Below are positions 16,856 through 23,116 of a stretch of DNA of 41,881 bases, piece by piece. Origin of the DNA: Kiritimatiellia bacterium (GTDB lineage: Bacteria; Verrucomicrobiota; Kiritimatiellia; RFP12; JAAYLN01). Location: contig JAGCUY010000101.1 of the NCBI GenBank assembly GCA_017962605.1, positions 1 to 41,881 of the forward strand. The letters are read 5' to 3'. A model generated the notes under the pieces. The model was not told the DNA's origin. It saw only the letters and a program-made list of their open reading frames with translations, and ran no database searches. A program made the position numbers and the translations under genes. Position 1 is the stretch's first letter, and every line of letters begins with the position of its first letter.

Positions 16856-17256
16856 CTTCATTTGCCCTGGCACCCTTCATTTGCTTTGGCACCCTTCATT
16901 TGCCCTGGCACCCTTCATTTGCCTTGGCAGCCTTCATTTGCGCAGCACCCTTCATTTGCGTAGCACCCTTCATTTGCCCTGGCACCCTTCATTTGCTCTG
17001 GCACCCTTCATTTGCGCAGCACACTTCATTTGCCCTGGCACTCTTCATTTGCGCAGCACCCTTCATTTGCCCTGGCACTCTTCATTTGCATCAGCACCCT
17101 TCATTTGCCCTGGCACCCTTCATTTGCTCTGGCACCCTTCATTTGCGCAGCACCCTTCATTTGCCCTGGCACTCTTCATTTGCGCAGCACCCTTCATTTG
17201 CCCTGGCACCCTTCATTTGCCTTGGCACCCTTCATTTGCCTTGGCACCCTTCATTT
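16856..17256. repeat. Minisatellite of 21 units of 18-19 bp
   Basis: Twenty-one full units plus a partial one, plus-strand consensus CTTCATTTGCCCTGGCACC; 15 units are 19 bp and 6 are 18 bp (variant CTTCATTTGCGCAGCACC). CTTCATTTGC is invariant and the second half varies, with higher-order patterns such as CCCTGG-type followed by GCAG-type units. No spacers separate the units, so it is not a CRISPR. On the minus strand every unit contains GCAAATGAAG, a potential start codon. It fills the gap between the 618-residue protein gene and the four-helix-bundle gene; a degenerate unit (from 16820) forms the latter's start. Confidence 0.95.
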
Positions 17257-17288
17257 ATCATGCGTGTCCGTTAGCGGACGCGCATGAT
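17257..17288 (-). terminator. Strong hairpin spanning the collar-gene stop codon
   Basis: ATCATGCGTGTCCG (17257-17270), loop TTAG (17271-17274) and CGGACGCGCATGAT (17275-17288) form a 14-bp stem with one G-T wobble. On the minus strand the left arm is the last codons (Ile-Met-Arg-Val-Arg), the loop holds the TAA stop, and the right arm lies just outside the gene. The 19-bp array begins at the next base. No T tract follows, so it may be a recombination or RNA-stability structure rather than an intrinsic terminator. Confidence 0.75.
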
Positions 17289-19127
17289 GTAGCACAAGGC
17301 GTAGTAGGGAGGGCGGTTTTCATGCGCCTTGTCGCCGCCGGTGCTGGCGGTGTAGCCCGCGTTGCCGTGGGAGTAGTGCCTGCTGGCGTCGTAGAATTTG
17401 TTGCTGTCCTTCCAGGCAAGGTCGAGGTCCGCGCCCTTGAAATCGTAGGTGTGATTGTGGGATGGCATCTCGCTCACGGTGAGTTTGTGCGTCGCCTCGC
17501 CGCCGGTTTTGCCCACGGAGTAATCACCGCCTGCGCCCGGAACGAAACGCCCGCGCAGGTCTGGCGTCTTGCGGCCATTGTGCGTTAGCCCGTCGCAGAG
17601 AACCCAGCCGTCCGGGATGGACGCCACGGAACCACTCCAGATGACGATGCCGCCAATTGGGATTGTCCCTGCGCCGCTCACGGCGCCTGAAACCGCCATG
17701 TCGCCGCCGATTTCGGCGCGGCCGGAGACTGCGAGAGTGTCGGTGTCGACTTTGTTCTCCATCGTGGCCGACCGCGCGGAAATGGCGTCGTTGACATTCA
17801 TGCGGGTCGTGGATGTGGCGCCCGCGACCGCCATGTCGCCGGAGGCCGTGGCGGCTCCGGCCGCCCAGACTGCGTATGGAACCGCGAGGAGCTTCTGGCG
17901 CGGCATGATCTCGGCATCTTCGCCATCGACGGTTAGGCCGACGTAAAGCGAGGCGTTGGCATTGGCGGCGATGATCCCAGCCAGATCTTCGCCGTTGATG
18001 CCTTCGATTGCCTCGCCCGATTCGTCGCCGAGCCGCACGTTGAAGAGCCCTTCATTGTCAAGGGTGACGTTGAAGGTGCGCCCCCAGTGCGGGGAGCCGC
18101 CGGTGGGCTGGTCGTAGATGCGGAACGCGACGGTGTGCGTGAGCTGCGAAAGCGGCTGCCCCTGCGCGTCCCGGAGCGCCCCCTGGTAGGCGAATGAGGC
18201 TGTCCCGATTGACGGGTCGCGGACTTCATCGACGAACGAGACGACTGCCGTGGGCACGGCGGCGTCGTCAACTACGGCCCAGTTGTCGCCGAGTGCCGCT
18301 ACTCGCTGCGCGGCGCTCATGCCCGAGGCGTCTGTTCCCTGGACGGTGCCGTAGGCCCGCGTGTAGAGGCCGTTCGAGAGGTTTGAGGAATACTTGAAGC
18401 CGTTTCTCACAAGCGTGAAGCTGTTCGCCGGCGACAGCGTGATGTCATTTGGCGCGAAGAGGCAGTTCCTCACGTATGAGTAGGCGGAGTTGTAGCGCCA
18501 GCCTACGAGACCGCCGCAGGAGTCCGCCCTCGGCCCCAGGAGCGAACCGTCGAATAGGCAGTCTGTCAAGATGGCTGATGTGTTTTCGTTCTGGCAGGCG
18601 ACGAGTCCGGCGCTGGTGGCGTCGCCGTTCCTGTCGCAGGTGATCGTCACCGAGGACCGGCAGCGGCTGAGATACACGGCCGACGTCTGGACCCATCCGA
18701 AGATGCCGCCGGCGAACTTGCCGTCGGTCTTTATGTTGCCGACGACATGGAGGTCGTGGACATTGCATCCGTAGCCGATGTTGGCGAACGGGGCTGCGGG
18801 ATTGCCATCCCCGGCGTAGGTGAGCGTCCAATCGACGGCGAGGGTCTTCCCGTTGCCGTCGAAGTCGCCGCGGTAGAAGCGGGAGCGGGAGGAGCCGCAG
18901 CGCGGCGACGAGGGCGTAAGGGTCACGTCGCGGACGAGGACTGCGCCGAGCGACGCCTCGCCGTTGTTCACGCGCGAGGCGAAGTTGTCCCAGTCCGCGG
19001 CGCTGCGGATCTCGACCTTTTCGGCCAGCGCCGCAGTGGCGCAGAGAAGCGCCAGCGCCGCTGCCGCCTGGCGTATGGCGCTCGTGGCATGACGTTTGCC
19101 GTTTGCGGGGATAAGTTGCTTTTTCAT
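17271..19127 (-). CDS. Secreted protein with phage tail-collar-like C-terminus
   Basis: A 618-residue protein with a signal peptide (basic N-region, then AAAALALLCATAALA, cleavage near residue 35). Residues about 40-260 form a GLUG/beta-helix-like region (FDGNGKTL, FAGGIFGWV, GGLVGWRYNSAY). Residues about 310-430 carry a module common in secreted or tail-fibre-like proteins (FAYQGALRDAQGQPL, then RQKLLAVPYAVWAAGA). After repeated DMAVSGA-type segments, the last 125 residues match the tail-collar/microcystin-dependent fold: IPDGWVLCDG, TPDLRGRFVPGAG, VSEMPSHNHTY and NRPPYYALCYIMRV. Such domains are receptor-facing in phage tails; here the signal peptide suggests surface display. It lies 17 bp after the serpin gene and probably shares its transcript. 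The stop codon is in the loop of a strong hairpin. Confidence 0.82.
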   Translation of the reverse strand: MKKQLIPANGKRHATSAIRQAAAALALLCATAALAEKVEIRSAADWDNFASRVNNGEASLGAVLVRDVTLTPSSPRCGSSRSRFYRGDFDGNGKTLAVDWTLTYAGDGNPAAPFANIGYGCNVHDLHVVGNIKTDGKFAGGIFGWVQTSAVYLSRCRSSVTITCDRNGDATSAGLVACQNENTSAILTDCLFDGSLLGPRADSCGGLVGWRYNSAYSYVRNCLFAPNDITLSPANSFTLVRNGFKYSSNLSNGLYTRAYGTVQGTDASGMSAAQRVAALGDNWAVVDDAAVPTAVVSFVDEVRDPSIGTASFAYQGALRDAQGQPLSQLTHTVAFRIYDQPTGGSPHWGRTFNVTLDNEGLFNVRLGDESGEAIEGINGEDLAGIIAANANASLYVGLTVDGEDAEIMPRQKLLAVPYAVWAAGAATASGDMAVAGATSTTRMNVNDAISARSATMENKVDTDTLAVSGRAEIGGDMAVSGAVSGAGTIPIGGIVIWSGSVASIPDGWVLCDGLTHNGRKTPDLRGRFVPGAGGDYSVGKTGGEATHKLTVSEMPSHNHTYDFKGADLDLAWKDSNKFYDASRHYSHGNAGYTASTGGDKAHENRPPYYALCYIMRVR

Positions 19128-19144
19128 GGCATTGGTACTTTCAA

Positions 19145-20389
19145 TCAGGGTTTAACGACGCGGCCCATGAAGAGAATCAGGCCGGTGCGGGTTTCGCGGA
19201 TGAGGAAAAGGAATGGACGGTCGGCGACGAACGGCCTCGGCGGCGGCCTGTTTCCCATAGGCGCGCCGGCGGCCATCATGGCCACGAAGGTCCCAGCGGC
19301 GGCTTCGGTTCCGTCTTCGTCAACGGTGATGTTCGCCTTCTGCATGGCCGTGGCGATTGACAGGCCCTGCGCGATGTTGGAGAAGTCGGCGTCGGCGGGG
19401 GAGAACGCGGCCGCCATGCCCATGGGTTCGAGGATTGGGCGGAGGTCGTGCTGGGAGCCGAAGTCGAACTTCGGGATGGCGAGGACGGCCTCCCCCTGCC
19501 ATGGCGATGCTGCGAGTCGGTCGAGCCATGGGCCGCCGATGCGCCCCTCGATTTCCGCCAGCGTGTTGGTGGGGGAGGGGAGAATCAAAAGCATCTCAAG
19601 CGAACTGCGGCGGTAGGGGAGGCGCAGGGCCGCGCACTCCGGGGCGTCTAGGATCTGGGCCTGGCGCCTGGCGTGGAGGAATGGAACCTTGACGTCGCCG
19701 GCAGGCGCGTGGAAGGTCTCGTCGCGCGTGGCGTGCTTGTCGAAGGATTGGAACCACTTGGCCTTGAGATAGACGGTATCGACGGCAACGAGGCTCGTCA
19801 AGGGGTCGTCGAGGATTGGCGGGCCGATGAGGTCCTTGATGCGGCCGTGGGTCTTGTCGGCGACGAAGTCGTTGATGGCCTTGCGGCCGGCCGCGCCCAT
19901 TTTCGTGGCGCGGGCCTCGGCGTCGAAGTCGCTGCGGGCGCGGGCGAGAAATTCGGCTGCCGGCTCAAAGCCGGGGGCGAGCCAGAGGGAGTCGGAGAGT
20001 TCTAGCGCGACATCCTCGTTGGCGGCGCGCGAGAGCGCGGTGCGGGCCTCGCGGAAAGTGGCGGCGACTTCATCCGGCGCGGGCGTCTCAACGCCGCCGA
20101 GCTGGAGGGCGAAGGCCATGCCGCGCGCGGTATCCCCGCATGCGCCGGTCTGGAGAAGGGCAAAGAGGTTCGCGACGCCCCATGGGGAGAGGACAACGTT
20201 CTCCTGGGCATCCTTCAGCGCTGCGGCGCGACGGTAGATGTCGGCGGCGAGGTCGGCCTGCCGCCACGCGGTGGGAATGGTCGCCGCTTCGGCGGCTGAC
20301 AGCGCCAGAGCAGCCAATGCGGACACATCACTCACGCGCACATGCGGCAGATGCGCACGCGCGCCCATTTTGGATGATTTGTAAAACAT
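19145..20389 (-). CDS. Serpin (serine protease inhibitor)
   Basis: A 414-residue serpin, typical in length. The hinge of the reactive-centre loop, NITVDEDGTEAAAGTF, matches the inhibitory consensus (P17 Glu to P8 Thr). Counting from the hinge as in alpha-1-antitrypsin puts P1 at an alanine in MMAAGAP, suggesting inhibition of elastase-like or other small-residue-preferring proteases. The C-terminal RPFLFLIRETRTGLILFMGRVVKP is the family ending, and NVVLSPWGVANLFALLQTGA is the usual N-terminal serpin block. The start at 20389 precedes a moderate hydrophobic stretch (VSALAALALSAAEA) that may be a signal peptide; an ATG at 20368 is also possible, and the frame stays open upstream to 20566. Bacterial serpins typically protect against host or competitor proteases. 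It leads the run of secreted-protein genes. Confidence 0.93.
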   Translation of the reverse strand: MFYKSSKMGARAHLPHVRVSDVSALAALALSAAEAATIPTAWRQADLAADIYRRAAALKDAQENVVLSPWGVANLFALLQTGACGDTARGMAFALQLGGVETPAPDEVAATFREARTALSRAANEDVALELSDSLWLAPGFEPAAEFLARARSDFDAEARATKMGAAGRKAINDFVADKTHGRIKDLIGPPILDDPLTSLVAVDTVYLKAKWFQSFDKHATRDETFHAPAGDVKVPFLHARRQAQILDAPECAALRLPYRRSSLEMLLILPSPTNTLAEIEGRIGGPWLDRLAASPWQGEAVLAIPKFDFGSQHDLRPILEPMGMAAAFSPADADFSNIAQGLSIATAMQKANITVDEDGTEAAAGTFVAMMAAGAPMGNRPPPRPFVADRPFLFLIRETRTGLILFMGRVVKP

Positions 20390-20396
20390 TGTGAAA

Positions 20397-20425
20397 AGTC
20401 TATCAAACCACTGTCCTTTGCACAA
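20397..20425 (-). promoter_or_regulatory. Candidate promoter of the serpin gene
   Basis: On the minus strand TTGTGC (20420-20425), a 17-base spacer and TAGACT (20397-20402). Only 7 bases separate the -10 box from the ATG at 20389, and no Shine-Dalgarno sequence is seen, which predicts a leaderless mRNA. Confidence 0.5.
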
Positions 20426-20450
20426 GTGGCGGGAAAAACATGGCGGAATC

Positions 20451-20459
20451 TGATATTCT
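20451..20459 (+). promoter_or_regulatory. Extended -10 element of the HAD phosphatase gene
   Basis: TGATATTCT is an extended -10 (TGn plus TATTCT) 9 bases before the ATG at 20469. No convincing -35 box is present 16-18 bases upstream, and no Shine-Dalgarno sequence is visible. Confidence 0.4.
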
Positions 20460-20468
20460 AGAACCGTT

Positions 20469-21143
20469 ATGGAACCCAAGGAACTTTTCGATAAAATGGA
20501 GGCTGCTCTCGTCGATATGGACGGGACGCTCCTCGATACCATGCAGATCTGGCGCCAGTGCAACATCGACTACCTCGACTCCAATGGAATCCAGATGACT
20601 CCTGAGCAGCGTCTGCGCGTTGTCTGCGCGGCAAGCGGAAACCTTCTTTTCGAATATGTCCGCGAAACCTTTGGGTTTGAGTTCGACGTTCCGCTGTTCC
20701 GCGACCTGCAGCGCAAGCGGATGATGGAGGCATACCTCGGCGGTTCGCGCATCAAGCCTGGAGCGCGTGAGTTCCTCTCGGCGCTGCGCAGGCGCGGCGT
20801 GAAGATCGTCCTTTCAACCTCCACCTGGGCCACGCATGCGACGATTGCCTTGACCAAAAGCGGGTTTGTGCCTTTCTTCGACGCCATCTGCTGCAGCGAC
20901 GCCGTGGACGCGTCTAAGTCTAAGCCGGATTACTTTGAGAAGGTCTCTGCCCTCATCGGCGTTCCGGTGAACCGCTGCGTCCTCTTCGACGACGGCTTCC
21001 ACGCCCACAAGGGCGCGCGCGCCGCAGGATTGCTTGGTGGAGTTGGGGTGGCCGATGCGACCAACGTTGTCTTCCGCGAAGAGCTTGCCGGGCTGACGGA
21101 CCTCATGGTTGATTCGCTTGAGGAACTGCTCCCGTTCATTTAG
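20469..21143 (+). CDS. HAD-family hydrolase (phosphoglucomutase/phosphatase type)
   Basis: A 224-residue haloacid dehalogenase superfamily enzyme. Motif I is DMDGTLLDT (residues 17-25, with the first Asp the nucleophile and the second the acid/base). A helical cap follows, motif II is VLSTST near residue 117, a lysine for motif III is in SKSKPDYFEKV, and motif IV is LFDDGFHA near residue 175. The cap position and PDYFEKV are typical of the beta-phosphoglucomutase/phosphoglycolate phosphatase subfamily, which acts on small phosphorylated sugars or organic acids. The substrate cannot be read from sequence. It is transcribed divergently from the serpin gene, and no signal peptide is present. Confidence 0.88.
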   Translation: MEPKELFDKMEAALVDMDGTLLDTMQIWRQCNIDYLDSNGIQMTPEQRLRVVCAASGNLLFEYVRETFGFEFDVPLFRDLQRKRMMEAYLGGSRIKPGAREFLSALRRRGVKIVLSTSTWATHATIALTKSGFVPFFDAICCSDAVDASKSKPDYFEKVSALIGVPVNRCVLFDDGFHAHKGARAAGLLGGVGVADATNVVFREELAGLTDLMVDSLEELLPFI

Positions 21144-21179
21144 CCACGTGACGGGCGGCGGGTAGAAGATTAAAAAAAG

Positions 21180-21256
21180 TGGTAGGCCAGGCGGGGGTCG
21201 AACCCGCGACCTACAGATTAGGAATCTGTCGCTCTGTCCAACTGAGCTACTGGCCT
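21180..21256 (-). tRNA. tRNA-Arg (anticodon CCT), CCA encoded
   Basis: On the minus strand a full cloverleaf: acceptor AGGCCAG/CTGGCCT, D-arm with GCTCAGTTGG, anticodon stem ACAGA/TCTGT around loop TTCCTAA (anticodon CCT), T-arm GCGGG-TTCGACC-CCCGC, discriminator A and an encoded CCA (21180-21182). It reads AGG codons. A T7 run follows about one base after the CCA and may end transcription. Confidence 0.97.
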
Positions 21257-21273
21257 ACAAAAAGAACTCAACC

Positions 21274-21302
21274 ATTATACCAAAGAGCCCTGCGCGCCGC
21301 AA
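21274..21302 (-). promoter_or_regulatory. Promoter of the tRNA-Arg gene
   Basis: On the minus strand TTGCGG (21297-21302), a 17-base spacer and TATAAT (21274-21279) with TGG directly before it (extended -10). The box is 17 bases ahead of the mature tRNA 5' end. This is the clearest promoter in the window. Confidence 0.85.
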
Positions 21303-21335
21303 ATGCCACGTGTCGCTGGACAATGGCATAAGTTT

Positions 21336-21365
21336 CCTCACACAGAGCCACAGAGGCACAGAGGG
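21336..21365. repeat. Short CACAGAG tandem repeat
   Basis: Three 8-9 base units (CACACAGAG, CCACAGAGG, CACAGAGGG) between the tRNA promoter and the end of tatD. It ends three bases before the tatD stop codon. No function is evident. Confidence 0.6.
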
Positions 21366-21367
21366 TT

Positions 21368-22162
21368 TTAAGAGATTGACAGGATGGAGCAGGCGTTGCG
21401 GAAGGTCGTCTCCGCAAGCGCCTCGGGCGTTGTCCCGCGCAATTCTGCCAGGAACCTTGCCGTGTGCGCCACGAATGCCGGTTCGTTCGCCTTCCCGCGC
21501 ATGGGGACTGGCGCAAGGAATGGGCTGTCCGTCTCGATGAGGAGCCGGTCGTCGGGAACCACAAGCGCTGAGGCGCGAACGTTGTCGGCCGCGCGGAATG
21601 TGACGATGCCGGAGATGGAGATGAAAAAGCCCAGGTCTAGCAGTGCTCGGCAGAACTCGGGCGAGCCCGTGAAGCAGTGGATGATGCCGCGCGACGGGAT
21701 TTCGCGGAGGGATGAGAGCGTGTCGTCGTCGGCTTCGCGCGTGTGGATGATTACCGGCCGGTCAACCTTGGCGGATTGCTCCAGCTGGGCGCGGAAGAGG
21801 GCTAGCTGTTCGTTGCGGCTCTCCGGCGAATAGTGGTAATCAAGGCCGATTTCGCCGATTGCGGAGATGCCGGTGGTGGCCGCTGGCGCGGCCGCCGTGG
21901 CAGGCTCAGTCTGAAGGACTGCGCCGACAGGACGGGAGGGAGTAGCCTGGTCGCGGTCGTGGCCGCAGGCGACGAATACGCGCGGGAGGGAAGGGGAGTC
22001 GGCTGAGAGGCGCGCCGCGAGACGGGCGGAGGCATTGAGCGCGGGCGAGCCTCCGACGGCCAGAACAGCCTCGACGCCGGCTTCCCTGGCCCGCGCCAGC
22101 GTTGCGGTGATTTCAGCGGCGTCGGCGCGCTCGAAGTGGCAATGGCTGTCAAAGAGGCGCAT
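21368..22162 (-). CDS. tatD: TatD-family metal-dependent DNase
   Basis: A 264-residue TatD/YcfH-type hydrolase with all metal-binding motifs: DSHCHFE at the N-terminus, GEIGLDYHY near residue 105, HTREAD, HCFTGSPE and ETDSPFLAPVP near residue 215. By family it is a cytoplasmic 3'-5' exonuclease or D-aminoacyl-tRNA deacylase-like enzyme using divalent metals. The ATG at 22162 is chosen because MRLFDSHCHF is the usual start; the frame stays open five codons further. It overlaps the end of rdgB by 14 bases, so the two are probably translated from one mRNA. A short insertion (about residues 75-95, rich in A, T and P) is slightly longer than usual. Confidence 0.93.
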   Translation of the reverse strand: MRLFDSHCHFERADAAEITATLARAREAGVEAVLAVGGSPALNASARLAARLSADSPSLPRVFVACGHDRDQATPSRPVGAVLQTEPATAAAPAATTGISAIGEIGLDYHYSPESRNEQLALFRAQLEQSAKVDRPVIIHTREADDDTLSSLREIPSRGIIHCFTGSPEFCRALLDLGFFISISGIVTFRAADNVRASALVVPDDRLLIETDSPFLAPVPMRGKANEPAFVAHTARFLAELRGTTPEALAETTFRNACSILSIS

Positions 22163-22730
22163 GGGCGTTCTCCGCAAGCCACTGGCGCATCAGGGCGAGG
22201 GCCTTGCCACGGTGCGAGATAGCGTTCTTGTCGGCGGGGGCGAAATTGGCGAAGGTTTTTTCGCTGCCGTCCGGTATGAAGAGCGGGTCGTATCCGAAGC
22301 CGCCGGTGCCGGAGGGCGTTTCGGTGATGCGGCCGCAGCAGCGGCCTTCGAAGAGATGCTCTGCTCCGTCCGGTTCGATGAGGGCGATGGCGCACTCGTA
22401 GTGGGCGGATCGGTCGGCGGCGCCCTTGAGATTGCGGAGAAGGAGGGCGTTGTTGGCCTCGTCGTCGTCGCCAGGGCCGGCGTATCGGGCGGAGAAGACG
22501 CCGGGCGCGCCGCCGAGGGCATCCACGCAGAGGCCGGAGTCGTCGGCGATGATCCAGGCGCCGGGATGGCGTGCGGCGCAGGCGCGGGCCTTGATGAGGG
22601 CGTTGCCGGCAAAGGTGTTTTCGGTTTCCTCCGCATCGGGCGAGTCGGCGTCGATGTTCCATCCCGCGAAGATCTCGCGGAACTCGCGGAGCTTGTGGGC
22701 GTTGTGCGTGGCGGCGATAAGCGTTTGCAT
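22149..22730 (-). CDS. rdgB: Non-canonical purine NTP pyrophosphatase (RdgB/HAM1)
   Basis: A 193-residue enzyme with the usual family motifs: ATHNAHKLREF at residues 7-17, DDSGLCVDAL with GAPGVFSARYAG in the middle, GFGYDPLFIPDG, and the ending FAPADKNAISHRGKAL. By family it hydrolyses ITP, dITP and XTP to monophosphates, keeping deaminated purines out of DNA and RNA. It is cytoplasmic. An AGGA ribosome binding site lies just before the ATG. A perfect TATAAT (22761-22766, minus strand) is upstream, but the -35 position is occupied by a heptamer array. tatD follows with a 14-base overlap. Confidence 0.95.
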   Translation of the reverse strand: MQTLIAATHNAHKLREFREIFAGWNIDADSPDAEETENTFAGNALIKARACAARHPGAWIIADDSGLCVDALGGAPGVFSARYAGPGDDDEANNALLLRNLKGAADRSAHYECAIALIEPDGAEHLFEGRCCGRITETPSGTGGFGYDPLFIPDGSEKTFANFAPADKNAISHRGKALALMRQWLAENAHAPL

Positions 22731-22760
22731 TCCTGGTGCTTCCTTTTTCTAAAGGCAATG

Positions 22761-22766
22761 ATTATA
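22761..22766 (-). promoter_or_regulatory. -10 box of the rdgB-tatD operon
   Basis: TATAAT on the minus strand, 31 bases before the rdgB start. The expected -35 position, about 22784-22790, falls inside the heptamer array that begins at 22779, and no -35-like hexamer is seen there. Confidence 0.5.
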
Positions 22767-22778
22767 CTCTTTTTCTTT

Positions 22779-22813
22779 GGGGAACAGGGAACGGGGAATG
22801 GAGAATGGAAAAT
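22779..22813. repeat. GGGGAAC-type heptamer array
   Basis: Five heptamers: GGGGAAC, AGGGAAC, GGGGAAT, GGAGAAT, GGAAAAT, decaying in one direction. It is related to the GGGAACN array at 25312. It overlaps the expected -35 region of rdgB. Confidence 0.8.
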
Positions 22814-22843
22814 GTTGCCAATGGCCAATCCCGAATCCAGGAG

Positions 22844-22892
22844 GTCGAAAGTCGCATGTCGGTTGTCGCATGTCGGTTGTCGCATGTCGCGT
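22844..22892. repeat. GTCGNNT heptamer array
   Basis: Seven heptamers: GTCGAAA, GTCGCAT, GTCGGTT, GTCGCAT, GTCGGTT, GTCGCAT, GTCGCGT. Alternation of GTCGCAT and GTCGGTT makes a 14-bp higher-order unit. The surrounding stretch 22731-23116 holds no gene that I can support. Confidence 0.85.
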
Positions 22893-22909
22893 GTCCTCCC
22901 GCTGCGGCA

Positions 22910-22963
22910 CCCGGCTCCCGAATCCCGAATCCCGTCGGTTTCCGTGTTCCGGCGCGGTAGCGC
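22910..22963 (-). repeat. Composite dispersed repeat, copy 2 (inverted)
   Basis: The reverse complement of the element at 7491: the 20-mer GTGTTCCGGCGCGGTAGCGC is at 22944-22963 and can form a GGCGC-GGTA-GCGCC hairpin. It is preceded by heptamers CCCGAAT, CCCGAAT, CCCGTCG (22917-22937) and related CACCCGG-type units. The linker between hairpin and heptamers is also similar in the two copies. Confidence 0.8.
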
Positions 22964-23009
22964 CTTTACGAGCATGACAATCTTTTCCACTGACGGGAAT
23001 ATTTGAAAT

Positions 23010-23038
23010 TTGAATTTCATGCAAGTTTGTGATAGTCT
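23010..23038 (+). promoter_or_regulatory. Candidate promoter of the secreted unknown gene
   Basis: TTGAAT (23010-23015), a 17-base spacer and TAGTCT (23033-23038), leaving a leader of about 70 bases before the ATG at 23117. Confidence 0.4.
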
Positions 23039-23116
23039 CTTTCAGCATAGTTGCCATGTGGCATCCGCCTCACAGGCACCAAACGACGGCTTTTCACAAT
23101 AACTTCAGGAAAGAAA

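Noticed and set aside
16856..17256. CRISPR array.
   Set aside because: Units are 18-19 bp, contiguous and without spacers, and no cas gene is present.
16488..17588. Plus-strand frame of 366 codons through the minisatellite, giving a HPSFALAPFICPGTLHL-type repeat protein.
   Set aside because: The 18-19 bp units lack stop codons in any plus-strand frame, so an open frame is automatic. It overlaps two genes in antisense and has no ribosome binding site or stable frame.
16457..19127. A complete diversity-generating retroelement.
   Set aside because: No reverse transcriptase and no template repeat can be seen. The four-helix-bundle protein is closer to the general S23 group, so only the resemblance is reported.
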